From: Thermodesulfobacteriota bacterium
GTDB lineage: Bacteria > Desulfobacterota > Anaeroferrophillalia > Anaeroferrophillales > Tharpellaceae
Assembly (NCBI GenBank): GCA_024762675.1
Contig: JANTGZ010000013.1
Coordinates: 1 to 37,581 of the forward strand
Direction of reading: 5' to 3'
DNA length: 37,581 nucleotides
The notes under the pieces are model-generated. The model was not told where the DNA came from, made no database searches, and saw only the letters and a program-made list of their open reading frames with translations. Position numbers and translations under genes: made by a program. This document shows positions 8,595 to 16,677 of the stretch, in pieces. Position 1 is the stretch's first letter. The number at the start of each line of letters is the position of its first letter.

Positions 8595-10393
8595 TTATGG
8601 CTGATAGCAATACTAATACGACAAACTGTGTCGTCAGCGGGGTCGGGGCCTCACCGGGTATAGCGATCGGTCGTGCCTTTCTTCTTGATCGCGGAAAGCT
8701 TAAGCCTCGGGGCGAGAAGATCCCAAGTGATCGAGTTGCGGCTGAAACCGAGCGTTTTCTAAGGGCGGTTGCCGACGCCCGGCAGGAGCTGGAGGAGATT
8801 AAGGAGAAGACTTTAAAGAGTGGTGGAAATGAGGTTTCCGGACAGCACAACTACATCTTAGATGTTCATCTGTTGATGATGAAAGATAAGATGCTGGTTG
8901 ATGATACAATAACCCTGATCAAGGAGAAGAAGATCAATGCGGAATGGGCATTGAGTTTGAACACTGAGAAAATAATTAACTTTTTCGAACAGATGCAGGA
9001 TGCCTATTTGCGTGAAAGGCAAAGTGATGTTGCCCATGTCAGCGAACGGATTTTACGTCACCTGACCAAGAGTGATTACGATAGTATCGATAGAATCAGT
9101 CATGGGGTAATAATCGTTGCCCACGACCTTTCGCCGGCTGACACTCTGCAGCTCAATCCGCAAAAGGTTAGCGCCTTCGTTACCGATCTTGGGGGCCGGA
9201 CCTCGCATACGGCAATTGTGGCTCGCTCTCTCGAAATCCCGGCTGTCGTCGGTACCGAGTACGCAACCGAAAAGATCAATGGCGGCGATCGTTTGGTGGT
9301 TGATGGTATTGAAGGGAAAATTATAGTCAACCCCAGTCGAGAGCAACTGGCTGCCTACCAGGAGAAGAAGAAGCAATATAACACCTTTCAGGCCCAGCTG
9401 ATTTTAAATTGCGACCTGCCGGCGGAGACCACCGACGGCTTCCGCGTCGCCTTGGCAGGGAATATAGAGACCCCGGAAGAGACGGAATCGATTATTTCGC
9501 ATGGGGCCTCAAATATAGGTCTCTACCGAACCGAATTCCTCTATCTTAACCGTCAGACTTTGCCTAGTGAAGAGGAGCATTTCTTAACCTATAAAAAGGT
9601 TACTGAATCGCTGCCCCCGGAAAGCACGACCACGATCAGGACCTTTGACCTTGGGGCCGACAAGATCGCATCGTCGGAATATTTTCAAGAAGAGAGCATA
9701 AACCCGGCCCTTGGGCTCAGGGGTATTCGTCTCTGCCTTAATCGGCAAGAAATTTTTGTTACACAAATTCGAGGTATCCTTAAAGCCAGTCATTACGGTA
9801 AACTCAAGATCATGTTGCCGATGGTTTCCGGTCTCAAAGAGCTGCGCCAGGCCCGTGAGATTGTTGAGGCGACCAAAGTCGAACTTGAGCGTGAGAAAGT
9901 CCCTTTTGATGCAGAAATTCCGGTAGGCATTATGATTGAGGTGCCTTCGGCAGCTATAATTTCAGACCAGCTTGCCCGGGAAGCAGATTTTTTCAGTATC
10001 GGTACTAATGATCTGATTCAATATACTTTGGCCCTCGATCGCAGTAATGAGCATGTCTCCTATCTCTATGAGCCGTTGCATCCGGCAATCTTGCGCCTTT
10101 TGGATCAGGTTATAAGTAATGCCCGCGATGCCGAAATTCCTGTTAGTATCTGTGGTGAGATGGCGGGTGAGCCGATCTATACTCTGGTTCTTCTAGGTTT
10201 AGGTCTGGATAAGCTCAGTATGAATGCCATCTCAATCCCCCATATCAAGCAGATCATTCGTCAGAGCACTTTTGTCGAAGCCCGGAAAATGTTGGAAGAG
10301 TCCCTTAAAATGAATACCGCAATCGAGGTTGAAGCCTATGTTGCAAAAGAGATGAACCAGCGTTTTCCCGAAACCTTTTTAATGAAAATCTAG
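8591..10393 (+). CDS. ptsI: PTS enzyme I (phosphoenolpyruvate-protein phosphotransferase)
   Basis: A 600-aa enzyme I, close to the usual 570-590 aa with a short N-terminal extension. The HPr-binding helical domain comes first. The phospho-His is in GGRTSHTAIVARS (His206), and the C-terminal PEP-binding barrel includes NPALGLRGIRL, IGTNDLIQYTLALDR and the active Cys in SICGEMAGE. It moves phosphate from PEP to HPr. An in-frame ATG at 8597 is spaced 6 bases from GGTGG (8586-8590) and is an equally good or better start; both overlap or abut the HPr stop. The gene is the last of the PTS unit, followed by a terminator. Confidence 0.96.
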   Translation: MIMADSNTNTTNCVVSGVGASPGIAIGRAFLLDRGKLKPRGEKIPSDRVAAETERFLRAVADARQELEEIKEKTLKSGGNEVSGQHNYILDVHLLMMKDKMLVDDTITLIKEKKINAEWALSLNTEKIINFFEQMQDAYLRERQSDVAHVSERILRHLTKSDYDSIDRISHGVIIVAHDLSPADTLQLNPQKVSAFVTDLGGRTSHTAIVARSLEIPAVVGTEYATEKINGGDRLVVDGIEGKIIVNPSREQLAAYQEKKKQYNTFQAQLILNCDLPAETTDGFRVALAGNIETPEETESIISHGASNIGLYRTEFLYLNRQTLPSEEEHFLTYKKVTESLPPESTTTIRTFDLGADKIASSEYFQEESINPALGLRGIRLCLNRQEIFVTQIRGILKASHYGKLKIMLPMVSGLKELRQAREIVEATKVELEREKVPFDAEIPVGIMIEVPSAAIISDQLAREADFFSIGTNDLIQYTLALDRSNEHVSYLYEPLHPAILRLLDQVISNARDAEIPVSICGEMAGEPIYTLVLLGLGLDKLSMNAISIPHIKQIIRQSTFVEARKMLEESLKMNTAIEVEAYVAKEMNQRFPETFLMKI

Positions 10394-10441
10394 ATAAGTC
10401 CAGTTCTATGTAGTTGTAACTAAATAGGTTCTAGAGTTCAA

Positions 10442-10469
10442 AGATGATGTGCTTAGGGCATCATTTTTT
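10442..10469 (+). terminator. Rho-independent terminator after ptsI
   Basis: ATGATG (10444-10449) pairs with CATCAT (10459-10464) around a short loop and is followed by a run of six T. It separates the PTS genes from metK. Confidence 0.6.
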
Positions 10470-10472
10470 CCG

Positions 10473-10528
10473 TTGAACTTTGAACTTTGAACTTTGAACT
10501 TTGAACTTTGAACTTTGAACTTTGAACT
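10473..10528 (+). repeat. Tandem repeat: eight perfect copies of a 7-bp unit TTGAACT
   Basis: Eight uninterrupted units of TTGAACT end 19 bases before the metK start codon. The array lies between the ptsI terminator and metK, where the metK promoter would be expected. The unit is not a multiple of three but is outside the accepted reading frame. Confidence 0.97.
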
Positions 10529-10547
10529 TTTTACTTATGGAGTTAAC

Positions 10548-11717
10548 ATGTCGACTAAAGATTATCTTTTTTCCTCGGAATCAGTAACTGAGGGGCATCC
10601 CGACAAGGTTGCCGATCAGATTTCTGATGCAATTTTAGACAGTATTATGAGTCAGGATCGTAAATGCCGGGTTGCTTGTGAGACCATGGTGACCACCGGG
10701 ATGGCCGTGATTGCCGGTGAAATTACGACCGATTGTTATGTTGATATCCCGGCGATTGTTCGGGAGACGATCAAAAATATCGGCTACAACGATTCAGCAA
10801 TGGGTTTTGACTGGGAGACCTGTGCTGTTTTGACCAGTATTGATAAGCAGTCGCCCGATATCTCTCAAGGCGTAACCGCCGGCGAAGGTCTCTACAAAGA
10901 GCAGGGGGCCGGCGACCAGGGCCTGATGTTCGGTTACGCCAGCGATGATACCAAAGAGCTGATGCCGATGCCGATTACCTTTGCCCACCGACTTACCCGG
11001 CAGTTGTCACGGGTGCGCAAAAATGGTTCACTTCCTTTTTTGCGGCCTGATGGCAAGTCTCAGGTCACGATTCAATATGAAAACTTTTTGCCGAAACGGG
11101 TCGATACCGTGGTTGTTTCGAGTCAGCATAGTCCCGATGTTACTTATGAGCAGCTGCGTGAGGCAGTTATCGAAGAGGTTATCAAAAAGGTTATGCCGGC
11201 TGAGATGGTTGATGCTGATACCAAATTTCTTGTCAATCCGACCGGCCGTTTTGTGATTGGTGGACCGATGGGCGATTGTGGTTTGACCGGCCGCAAAATA
11301 ATTGTCGATACTTATGGCGGCAAGGGTGGTCATGGCGGCGGTTGTTTTTCCGGCAAAGATCCCAGCAAGGTCGATCGCAGCGCTTCCTACATGGCTCGCT
11401 ATGTTGCCAAGAATCTGGTCGCTGCCGGCCTCGCGGCCAAATGTGAAGTTCAGCTTGCTTACGCGATCGGCGTGGCTGAGCCGTTAAGTGTGATGGTCAA
11501 CGCTTTTGGTACCGGCAAGCTTCCTTCAGAGCGCCTGTCTGAGCTGGTTCGTAAACATTTCGAGCTTCGTCCGGCCGGCATTGTTGATAGTCTCGACCTT
11601 TTACGACCGATTTATCAGCAGACTGCGGCCTATGGCCATTTTGGCCGTATTGAGCCTGGTTTTTCCTGGGAGAAAACCGATTTAGCCGAAACCCTGAAAG
11701 AATCTGCCGGAGTTTAG
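10548..11717 (+). CDS. metK: S-adenosylmethionine synthetase
   Basis: A 389-aa cytoplasmic enzyme making S-adenosylmethionine from methionine and ATP. Visible motifs are [13 protein letters not shown] (ATP/methionine site, about residues 8-20), GAGDQG(LMFGYA) near 117, the glycine-rich loop [22 protein letters not shown] and the C-terminal domain. The length fits the family. The frame is open upstream through the 7-bp repeat array, but ATG 10548 has GGAG at 10539-10542 and begins just before the conserved N-terminus, so it is the start. Transcription appears separate from the PTS unit. Confidence 0.97.
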   Translation: MSTKDYLFSSESVTEGHPDKVADQISDAILDSIMSQDRKCRVACETMVTTGMAVIAGEITTDCYVDIPAIVRETIKNIGYNDSAMGFDWETCAVLTSIDKQSPDISQGVTAGEGLYKEQGAGDQGLMFGYASDDTKELMPMPITFAHRLTRQLSRVRKNGSLPFLRPDGKSQVTIQYENFLPKRVDTVVVSSQHSPDVTYEQLREAVIEEVIKKVMPAEMVDADTKFLVNPTGRFVIGGPMGDCGLTGRKIIVDTYGGKGGHGGGCFSGKDPSKVDRSASYMARYVAKNLVAAGLAAKCEVQLAYAIGVAEPLSVMVNAFGTGKLPSERLSELVRKHFELRPAGIVDSLDLLRPIYQQTAAYGHFGRIEPGFSWEKTDLAETLKESAGV

Positions 11718-11783
11718 CTTCTTAGCGTAAAGTAGGCATTGTATTATTGAAATTCTTATGTTAGTAGGCCCGCACCAAACAAC

Positions 11784-11874
11784 GGAGAGATGGCCGAGAG
11801 GTCGAAGGCGGTAGACTCGAAATCTATTGTGGGCTTTGCGCTCACCCGGGGTTCGAATCCCCGTCTCTCCGCCA
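11784..11874 (+). tRNA. tRNA-Ser, anticodon CGA
   Basis: A 91-base tRNA with a perfect 7-bp acceptor stem (GGAGAGA/TCTCTCC), discriminator G and encoded CCA. The anticodon stem holds the loop CTCGAAA (anticodon CGA, reading UCG). A long variable arm, TGTGGGCTTTGCGCTCA, is typical of class II tRNA-Ser, followed by the T-arm CCGGGGTTCGAATCCCCG. All elements were read directly. Confidence 0.97.
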
Positions 11875-11882
11875 TAAAATAG

Positions 11883-11929
11883 AAGCCCTTTGAAGTGGAT
11901 GAAACCTATACCTCTTCAAGGGGCTTTTT
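11883..11929 (+). terminator. Terminator after tRNA-Ser
   Basis: AAGCCCTTTGAAG (11883-11895) pairs with CTTCAAGGGGCTT (11914-11926), 13 bp with one G-T pair, followed by TTTT. It closes the tRNA transcript and insulates the downstream sigma-54 promoter. Confidence 0.85.
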
Positions 11930-12052
11930 GCGTTGTGGTAGAGTTTTTTTGAGTACCGAAAATTACCTTGACTGGTGACATTTTACCGCAGGTCTGCACT
12001 TAGTTGATGGAGTTTACTGACCTCTGACAATGGCCGCTGACTATCGAAAAAC

Positions 12053-12068
12053 TGGCATACAAGTTGCA
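12053..12068 (+). promoter_or_regulatory. Sigma-54 (-24/-12) promoter upstream of the benzoyl-CoA pathway genes
   Basis: TGGCA (12053-12057) and TTGCA (12064-12068) are placed exactly as in the consensus TGGCACG-N4-TTGCW, with 10 bases between the invariant GG (12054-12055) and GC (12066-12067). Transcription would begin near 12079, about 90 bases before the next gene. The rest of the 11930-12171 gap would have room for an enhancer-binding activator, though no clear inverted repeat was found. No activator gene is in the window. Confidence 0.75.
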
Positions 12069-12171
12069 ATTTACGTGGAATGTACTGGATTTAGTTGGTG
12101 GATTGTCAATTAGTATTTGCATATAGATAAAGTGTTTTTAGTTTCGGCTATACAGAGTCAGGTTTAATAAG

Positions 12172-12399
12172 ATGAAGCGCGGTACGCAACTGTTGCAGGA
12201 GGGTTGGACCCGGCATTTTGCAGCTGTCGGTGCCCGCTTGCTCATGGCGGTCGAAGCTTTTGAGGAGATGGGGCATGAAGTCATTTTGCTCGACGAAGTC
12301 GACGACGCCCCGCAGCTGGATAACGTGGTCGATGAAAATTGTGAAACCTGTGCCGATGGGCAGGAGTTTAAAGTCATCTATTCACGGCCCACTATTTAA
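12172..12399 (+). CDS. Small acidic protein of unknown function with a CxxC motif, first gene of the benzoyl-CoA operon
   Basis: A 75-aa protein that I do not recognise as a named family. It has a basic/aromatic start (LLQEGWTRHF), a predicted helix (ARLLMAVEAFEEMGHEV) followed by a beta-like VILLDEV, an acidic middle, one Cys pair (NCETC, about residues 57-60) and a C-terminal KVIYSRP strand. It has no signal peptide or membrane segment. It lies between the sigma-54 promoter and the thiolase gene, which starts 15 bases downstream, so it is probably co-transcribed with the pathway enzymes. A role in regulation, assembly or CoA-ester handling would be speculation. Only a weak ribosome-binding site is visible, but the codon pattern resembles its neighbours. 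Confidence 0.75.
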   Translation: MKRGTQLLQEGWTRHFAAVGARLLMAVEAFEEMGHEVILLDEVDDAPQLDNVVDENCETCADGQEFKVIYSRPTI

Positions 12400-12414
12400 G
12401 GAGATGAGTCAGGT

Positions 12415-13611
12415 ATGAGAAGCTTAAGCGATGTGGTTTTTGTCAGTGCGGTGCGGACGCCGATGGGCAGTTTCGGTGGTACAATGAAGGATATGCAGGT
12501 ATATGATATGGGCGCTTTCCCAGTTCGGGAAGCCTTAAAGAGAGCCAATGTTGATGGTGAGGATGTTGATGAGGCGATAATCGGTAATTGCCGCCAGGCG
12601 GGCAACCATGTCAATCCCGGCCGGACTGTGGCTCTGAAAGGTGGTTGCGGGCAGCTGACCCCTGGGGTAACTATTAACAAAGCTTGTCCTGCCGGTATGA
12701 AAGCGGCGTCAATGGCGGTTTCGCAGATTGTCTTGGAGCAGGCTGATATTGTACTCTGTGGTGGCATGGAGTCGATGAGCACGATTCCTTACATGTTGAA
12801 AGGTGCCCGTTTTGGCGGCTTCAAGATGGGAGACCGCAAACTCGAAGATGGTTGGGGCGACAGTTTTGATCCGATCGCCAAGGTCAGCATGGGGATGACG
12901 GCGGAAAATGTCGGCGAAAAATACGGTGTAACTCGTCAGGAGATGGATGAATATGCAGTCCGCTCCCACCAGCGTGCTCAAACTGCGGTTGATAACGGTT
13001 GGTTTGCCGATGAGATCATTCCCGTGATGATTCCTGGAACCCGGAAGAAACCGGAGTTCGAGTTCGCTGCAGATGAATCGATTAAAGGTAACAGCACGGT
13101 TGAAGGTTTGAGTAAATTGCGCCCGGCTTTTAAAAAAGAGGGCGGCAAGGTCACCGCCGGCAATGCTTGTGGACTTACGGATGGTTCCGCAATGATGGTC
13201 GCAATGACCCGGGAAGCAGCGGCAGCGCGCGGTGTTAAACCTCTCTTTTCGATGGTCGATTTTTGTCAGACTGCAGTCGATGGAACCTTTATGGGTGAGG
13301 GGCCGGGCGAAGCGATTCCTAAAGTACTGCAACGGGCTGGGATGAGCTTGAGCGATATCGATCTTTTTGAGATCAACGAAGCTTTTGCGGCTCAGGTTCT
13401 GGGCAATGTTGCCCGTCTCAATCTTGATATCGACAAACTAAATGTCCACGGCGGTGCCATTGCCTTAGGTCACCCGACTGGTTGTAGTGGCGCTCGTATC
13501 ATGGTGAGCCTCTATCATGCCCTTAAACGGCTCGATAAAGAGTTCGGTGTCGCTTCAATCTGTGGTGGCGGCGGAGCGACTATGGCGGTAATTCTCAAGC
13601 GCGAGAGTTAA
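12415..13611 (+). CDS. Thiolase (acetyl-CoA acyltransferase), probable 3-oxopimelyl-CoA thiolase
   Basis: A 398-aa type II thiolase. The nucleophilic Cys is in NKACPAGMKAAS at about residue 90 (the usual form is NKxCxSG). NEAFAAQ near 322, the GHPTGCSGAR catalytic His motif near 353 and the second Cys in SICGGGGATMA near 384 are all present. It cleaves 3-oxoacyl-CoA with CoA. The position with Dch, Had and Oah suggests the substrate is 3-oxopimelyl-CoA, giving glutaryl-CoA and acetyl-CoA. This is inferred from context; acetoacetyl-CoA is a possible alternative. AAGGAG at 12399-12404 supports the ATG. Confidence 0.9.
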   Translation: MRSLSDVVFVSAVRTPMGSFGGTMKDMQVYDMGAFPVREALKRANVDGEDVDEAIIGNCRQAGNHVNPGRTVALKGGCGQLTPGVTINKACPAGMKAASMAVSQIVLEQADIVLCGGMESMSTIPYMLKGARFGGFKMGDRKLEDGWGDSFDPIAKVSMGMTAENVGEKYGVTRQEMDEYAVRSHQRAQTAVDNGWFADEIIPVMIPGTRKKPEFEFAADESIKGNSTVEGLSKLRPAFKKEGGKVTAGNACGLTDGSAMMVAMTREAAAARGVKPLFSMVDFCQTAVDGTFMGEGPGEAIPKVLQRAGMSLSDIDLFEINEAFAAQVLGNVARLNLDIDKLNVHGGAIALGHPTGCSGARIMVSLYHALKRLDKEFGVASICGGGGATMAVILKRES

Positions 13612-13662
13612 AAAATATTTTTTAAAAATTTTTTGCCTGGTATTTGATAAAGGAGAAAAGCC

Positions 13663-14409
13663 ATGATCGATTTAAAAGATAAGGTTGCAATTGTTACCGG
13701 CGGGAGCCGGGGAATTGGAGCAGAGATTGCCAAACTTTTGGGCTCTCTCGGGGCTAAAGTTGCGGTTAACTATAATAAGAGTGCCGAGCAGGCCGAAGCA
13801 CTGGTTGACGAAATCAAGGCGATGGGCAGTGATGCCATAGCCTGCCAGGCCGATGTCTCGAGTCTGACTGATGCTGAAGCCCTGGTCGCGGCGGCTAAAG
13901 AGAAATGGGGTTCTGTCCACATTCTGGTCACCAGTGCCGGAATGAATTGGGATGGTACGATATGGAAGATGACGGCCGAGCAGTGGCAGAAAGTTATCGA
14001 TGTCGATCTGACCGGAACCTTCAACTATATTCGCGCCTGTGCCCCGATCTTTCGCGAACAGAAGTGGGGTCGGATTATCACGATAACCTCTATCAATGGT
14101 CTCCGTGGCAAATTTGGCCAGACCAACTATTCAGCCGCCAAGGGTGGAGTTCTCGGTCTGACCAAAGCTGCAGCCAAAGATCTGGGGAAATACCTGGTTA
14201 CCTCAAACTCGGTGGCTCCCGGTTTTATCCTGACCGAGATGGGTGAAGCGATGCCTGATGAATTCAAGCAGGTTGCTATCAACGAAGGAGTCTTGAAAAA
14301 AGCCGGCTTACCCAAAGATGTTGCTAATCTGGTAGCCTTCTTAGCCTCTGACGCTGCTGGTCACATTACCGGTGAAGTTATTAAGGTCGACGGCGGCCAA
14401 TATATCTGA
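13663..14409 (+). CDS. Short-chain dehydrogenase (FabG/PhaB type), probable 3-hydroxypimelyl-CoA dehydrogenase
   Basis: A 248-aa classical SDR. The nucleotide motif TGGSRGIGAEIA lies at about 12-23, the structural Ser and catalytic triad in ITSINGLRGKFGQTNYSAAKGG (Ser about 141, Tyr about 154, Lys about 158), and the C-terminal ITGEVIKVDGG is also present. The sequence resembles FabG and acetoacetyl-CoA reductases. Placed between thiolase and Dch, it is the only candidate in this unit for oxidising 3-hydroxypimelyl-CoA to 3-oxopimelyl-CoA. Using an SDR there instead of a crotonase/HBDH-type enzyme is an inference from context. The start has GGAG at a proper distance. The stop touches dispersed repeat family 1. 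Confidence 0.88.
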   Translation: MIDLKDKVAIVTGGSRGIGAEIAKLLGSLGAKVAVNYNKSAEQAEALVDEIKAMGSDAIACQADVSSLTDAEALVAAAKEKWGSVHILVTSAGMNWDGTIWKMTAEQWQKVIDVDLTGTFNYIRACAPIFREQKWGRIITITSINGLRGKFGQTNYSAAKGGVLGLTKAAAKDLGKYLVTSNSVAPGFILTEMGEAMPDEFKQVAINEGVLKKAGLPKDVANLVAFLASDAAGHITGEVIKVDGGQYI

Positions 14410-14528
14410 TGGCGTCGTAAAATGTCCACCTGCTTCGTTCCCCTTCAACCTTCGTCACTGCGATGTACTTTATGTACGCCTCGTTCCTCAGGTTTTGGGC
14501 GCCTCGCATCTGAACATTTTTCTTTGCC
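14409..14528 (-). repeat. Dispersed intergenic repeat family 1, copy B (inverted)
   Basis: The reverse complement of 5760-5880 with scattered substitutions. Conserved stretches are CCACCTGCTTCGTT, AACCTTCGTCACTGCG and GTACTTTATGTACGCCTC. It occupies the gap between the SDR gene and dch. The internal hairpin is less perfect here (GTAC/GTAC core kept). Confidence 0.85.
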
Positions 14529-14552
14529 ATCACCTTAAATGGAGAAATATTA

Positions 14553-15329
14553 ATGTCTGATTATAAATTTATCACTTATGAAGAAAAAGATGGAGCGGCC
14601 TTTCTTACAATTAACCGACCACCGCTTAACTGGCTTGATATTGCCACGATGGAAGAGATGAACTGCGCTTTGGACGGAGTTTTAGCGGCAGGACCTGAAC
14701 TTAAGGTTCTGGTCATCAAGGCCGCGGGTGAAAAGGCTTTCTCTGTCGGTGTCGATGTCGGCGACCATACAGAGGATAAAGTTGGCCATATGATCGAGGC
14801 CTTTCATGGTATCTTTCGCCGTCTCGACCGCCTTGAGATTCCGACGGTAGCGGCGGTACATGGTGCGGTTCTCGGTGGTGGCTGTGAAGTGGCGCTTTTC
14901 TGCGATATGGTTCTGGCGACTGAAAATATCAAAATTGGTCAGCCTGAGATCAAACTAGCAGTCTTTCCGCCGATTGCAATCGCTGCTTTGCCGGCAATTG
15001 TTGGGCCCAAAAAAGCTTATGAGATGGTACTCGGCGGCGAAGCCATGCGAGCTGATGCAGCTTTGGCCTGCGGCCTTGTCAATAAAGTTGTTGCCCTCGA
15101 TAATTTCGAGGCTGAACTGGAAAAATTCATCGCTACTTTTACTGCATTAAGCGGCTCGGCTCTGCGTTCAACTAAGCGGGCTCTAAAAGCGGCCTCCGGA
15201 AAACCTTTCTCCGCCGCCCTTGATACCGTCGAAGGTGCCTATCTTTACGACTGTATGCGCAATGACGACGCCCGCGAAGGCCTCAACTCATTTCTCGAAA
15301 AGCGCAAACCGGTTTGGAGTAATAAGTAA
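14553..15329 (+). CDS. dch: Cyclohexa-1,5-diene-1-carbonyl-CoA hydratase (Dch/BamR type)
   Basis: A 258-aa crotonase-family protein. The N-terminus contains INRPPLNWLDIATMEEM, the hallmark of dienoyl-CoA hydratases in anaerobic benzoate degraders. The oxyanion-hole segments are KAFSVGVDVGDH near 65 and HGAVLGGGCEVALFCDM near 105. It adds water to cyclohexa-1,5-diene-1-carbonyl-CoA, the product of benzoyl-CoA reductase, giving 6-hydroxycyclohex-1-ene-1-carbonyl-CoA. Adjacent had and oah genes catalyse the next two steps, which strongly supports the specific call over general enoyl-CoA hydratase. GGAG at 14540-14543 sets the start. Confidence 0.92.
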   Translation: MSDYKFITYEEKDGAAFLTINRPPLNWLDIATMEEMNCALDGVLAAGPELKVLVIKAAGEKAFSVGVDVGDHTEDKVGHMIEAFHGIFRRLDRLEIPTVAAVHGAVLGGGCEVALFCDMVLATENIKIGQPEIKLAVFPPIAIAALPAIVGPKKAYEMVLGGEAMRADAALACGLVNKVVALDNFEAELEKFIATFTALSGSALRSTKRALKAASGKPFSAALDTVEGAYLYDCMRNDDAREGLNSFLEKRKPVWSNK

Positions 15330-15357
15330 TTTACGAATTACGAATATTTCGACCTGC

Positions 15358-15431
15358 CTCGATGTGGGGACAGACCTTTAGTTCTGTCCCCGTTAAAGGA
15401 GGGCGAAGCAAAGTTCATCACTATCCGCTGT
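15358..15431 (+). repeat. Dispersed hairpin repeat family 2, copy 1
   Basis: Begins CTCGATGTGG and contains the 9-bp stem GGGGACAGA (15366-15374)/TCTGTCCCC (15383-15391). It continues GGGCGAAGCAAAGTTC and ends near CCGCTGTTAA. It lies between dch and had, 20 bases before the had start. Related copies are at 16544-16652, 22524-22620 (reverse) and 34687-34757. Confidence 0.85.
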
Positions 15432-15450
15432 TAATTTGAGGAGAAATTAA

Positions 15451-16542
15451 ATGTCTGAAATTCCTGCAAAAATAAAAACCTGGCAGATGGTTAAACCGGG
15501 AGATCTGCAACTGACTGAAATTGATATGCCACCGATAGGTGAAGGGGAAGTTTGTGTCAAAATCGCCGGTTGCGGCATCTGCCATACCGATCTTGGTTTC
15601 TTTTACGACGGTGTCCCGACAGTTTGCGAGCCCCCTCTGACCTTGGGCCACGAAATTAGCGGCACGGTTATCGGCGGCGATGTTGAGATGATCGGCAAAG
15701 AGGTCATTATTCCGGCCGTTATGCCCTGTAATGAGTGTCCTATCTGTAAGGCCGGACGCGGTAACCGCTGTCTTAAACAGAAGATGCCTGGCAACAGCAT
15801 CGGCATGTATGGCGGTTTTTCCAGCCATATCGTGGTGCCTACGGCAGGTCTTTGTGTTATCGATAATCGTGGTGAGCGGCCTTTGTCACATTATGCGGTT
15901 ATCGCCGACGCTGGTACGACTCCCTATCAGGCCGCAATTCGGGCCGAGCTTGATAAACCCTATTTCCCCGATGGTGATCTGGTCGCAGTGACCGGTGCCG
16001 GGGGAGGGGTCGGAACTTATATGGTTCAGATTGCTAAAGCTATGGGCGCAAAAGTTGTGATAGCGATTGACATAGATGATGAAAAACTTGAACGAGCCTT
16101 AAAGTATGGGGCTGATCTAACGATCAATCCGATGGGTAAATCGAGTAAGGATGTTAAAGGCGAAATAAAAGCTTTTTGCAAGGAGCATGGTGTGCCGCAC
16201 AACTACGGTTGGAAGATTTTTGAGTGCTCCGGCAGCAAACCCGGCCAGGCGTTGGCTCTCGACCTTCTCTCGTTTATCGGCAAGCTCGTGGTGGTTGGTT
16301 TTTCAATGGCCAAGCATGAGTATATGATCTCGAAACTGATGGCTTTTGATGCTGAGATGATTGGGACTTGGGGTTGTCATCCGAAATACTACCCGGCGGT
16401 TCTTGAGATGGTTCAGAAAGGCAAAGTGGAGATCGACGCCTTTCTCGAAACCCGGCCGATGAGCACGATCAAAGAATCTTTTGCCGAGGTCCATGCCAAA
16501 CCGATTAGCCGCCGGATTGTTCTAATTCCAGATTTCGATTAA
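15451..16542 (+). CDS. had: 6-hydroxycyclohex-1-ene-1-carbonyl-CoA dehydrogenase (Had/BamQ type)
   Basis: A 363-aa zinc-dependent medium-chain alcohol dehydrogenase. Catalytic zinc ligands are in GCGICHTDLGFFYDG (Cys about 35) and LGHEISG (His-Glu about 64-65). The structural zinc site is CNECPICKAGRGNRC at about 93-107, and the Rossmann motif is TGAGGGVGTYMVQ near 182-194. It oxidises the 6-hydroxy group to 6-oxocyclohex-1-ene-1-carbonyl-CoA with NAD+. The identity rests on the family fit and on its place between dch and oah. The gap on each side carries a copy of hairpin repeat family 2, unusual inside a likely operon. GAGGAG at 15438-15443 marks the start. Confidence 0.92.
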   Translation: MSEIPAKIKTWQMVKPGDLQLTEIDMPPIGEGEVCVKIAGCGICHTDLGFFYDGVPTVCEPPLTLGHEISGTVIGGDVEMIGKEVIIPAVMPCNECPICKAGRGNRCLKQKMPGNSIGMYGGFSSHIVVPTAGLCVIDNRGERPLSHYAVIADAGTTPYQAAIRAELDKPYFPDGDLVAVTGAGGGVGTYMVQIAKAMGAKVVIAIDIDDEKLERALKYGADLTINPMGKSSKDVKGEIKAFCKEHGVPHNYGWKIFECSGSKPGQALALDLLSFIGKLVVVGFSMAKHEYMISKLMAFDAEMIGTWGCHPKYYPAVLEMVQKGKVEIDAFLETRPMSTIKESFAEVHAKPISRRIVLIPDFD

Positions 16543-16543
16543 T

Positions 16544-16652
16544 CTCGATGTGGGGACAGACCTCCAGGCAGGGCGCTAGCCCGTAGCCGGGCTGAGCTCT
16601 GTCCCCTTCGAAGTGGGCGTAGCAAAGTTCGCCGCTACCCGCTGTGACGTAA
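16544..16652 (+). repeat. Dispersed hairpin repeat family 2, copy 2
   Basis: The fullest copy: CTCGATG, stem GGGGACAGA (16552-16560)/TCTGTCCCC (16598-16606) with an extra inner GC-rich fold between the arms, then CTTCGAAGTGGGCGTAGC, then GCCGCTACCCGCTGTGAC. It starts one base after the had stop and ends 25 bases before the oah start. Confidence 0.88.
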
Positions 16653-16677
16653 TTTCTAAATATTTAAGGAGAAAGAG

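Noticed and set aside
10515-10547. N-terminal extension of MetK from a TTG within the 7-bp repeat array
   Set aside because: The extra 11 residues come from repeat DNA and the ATG at 10548 has a good ribosome site and the family N-terminus.
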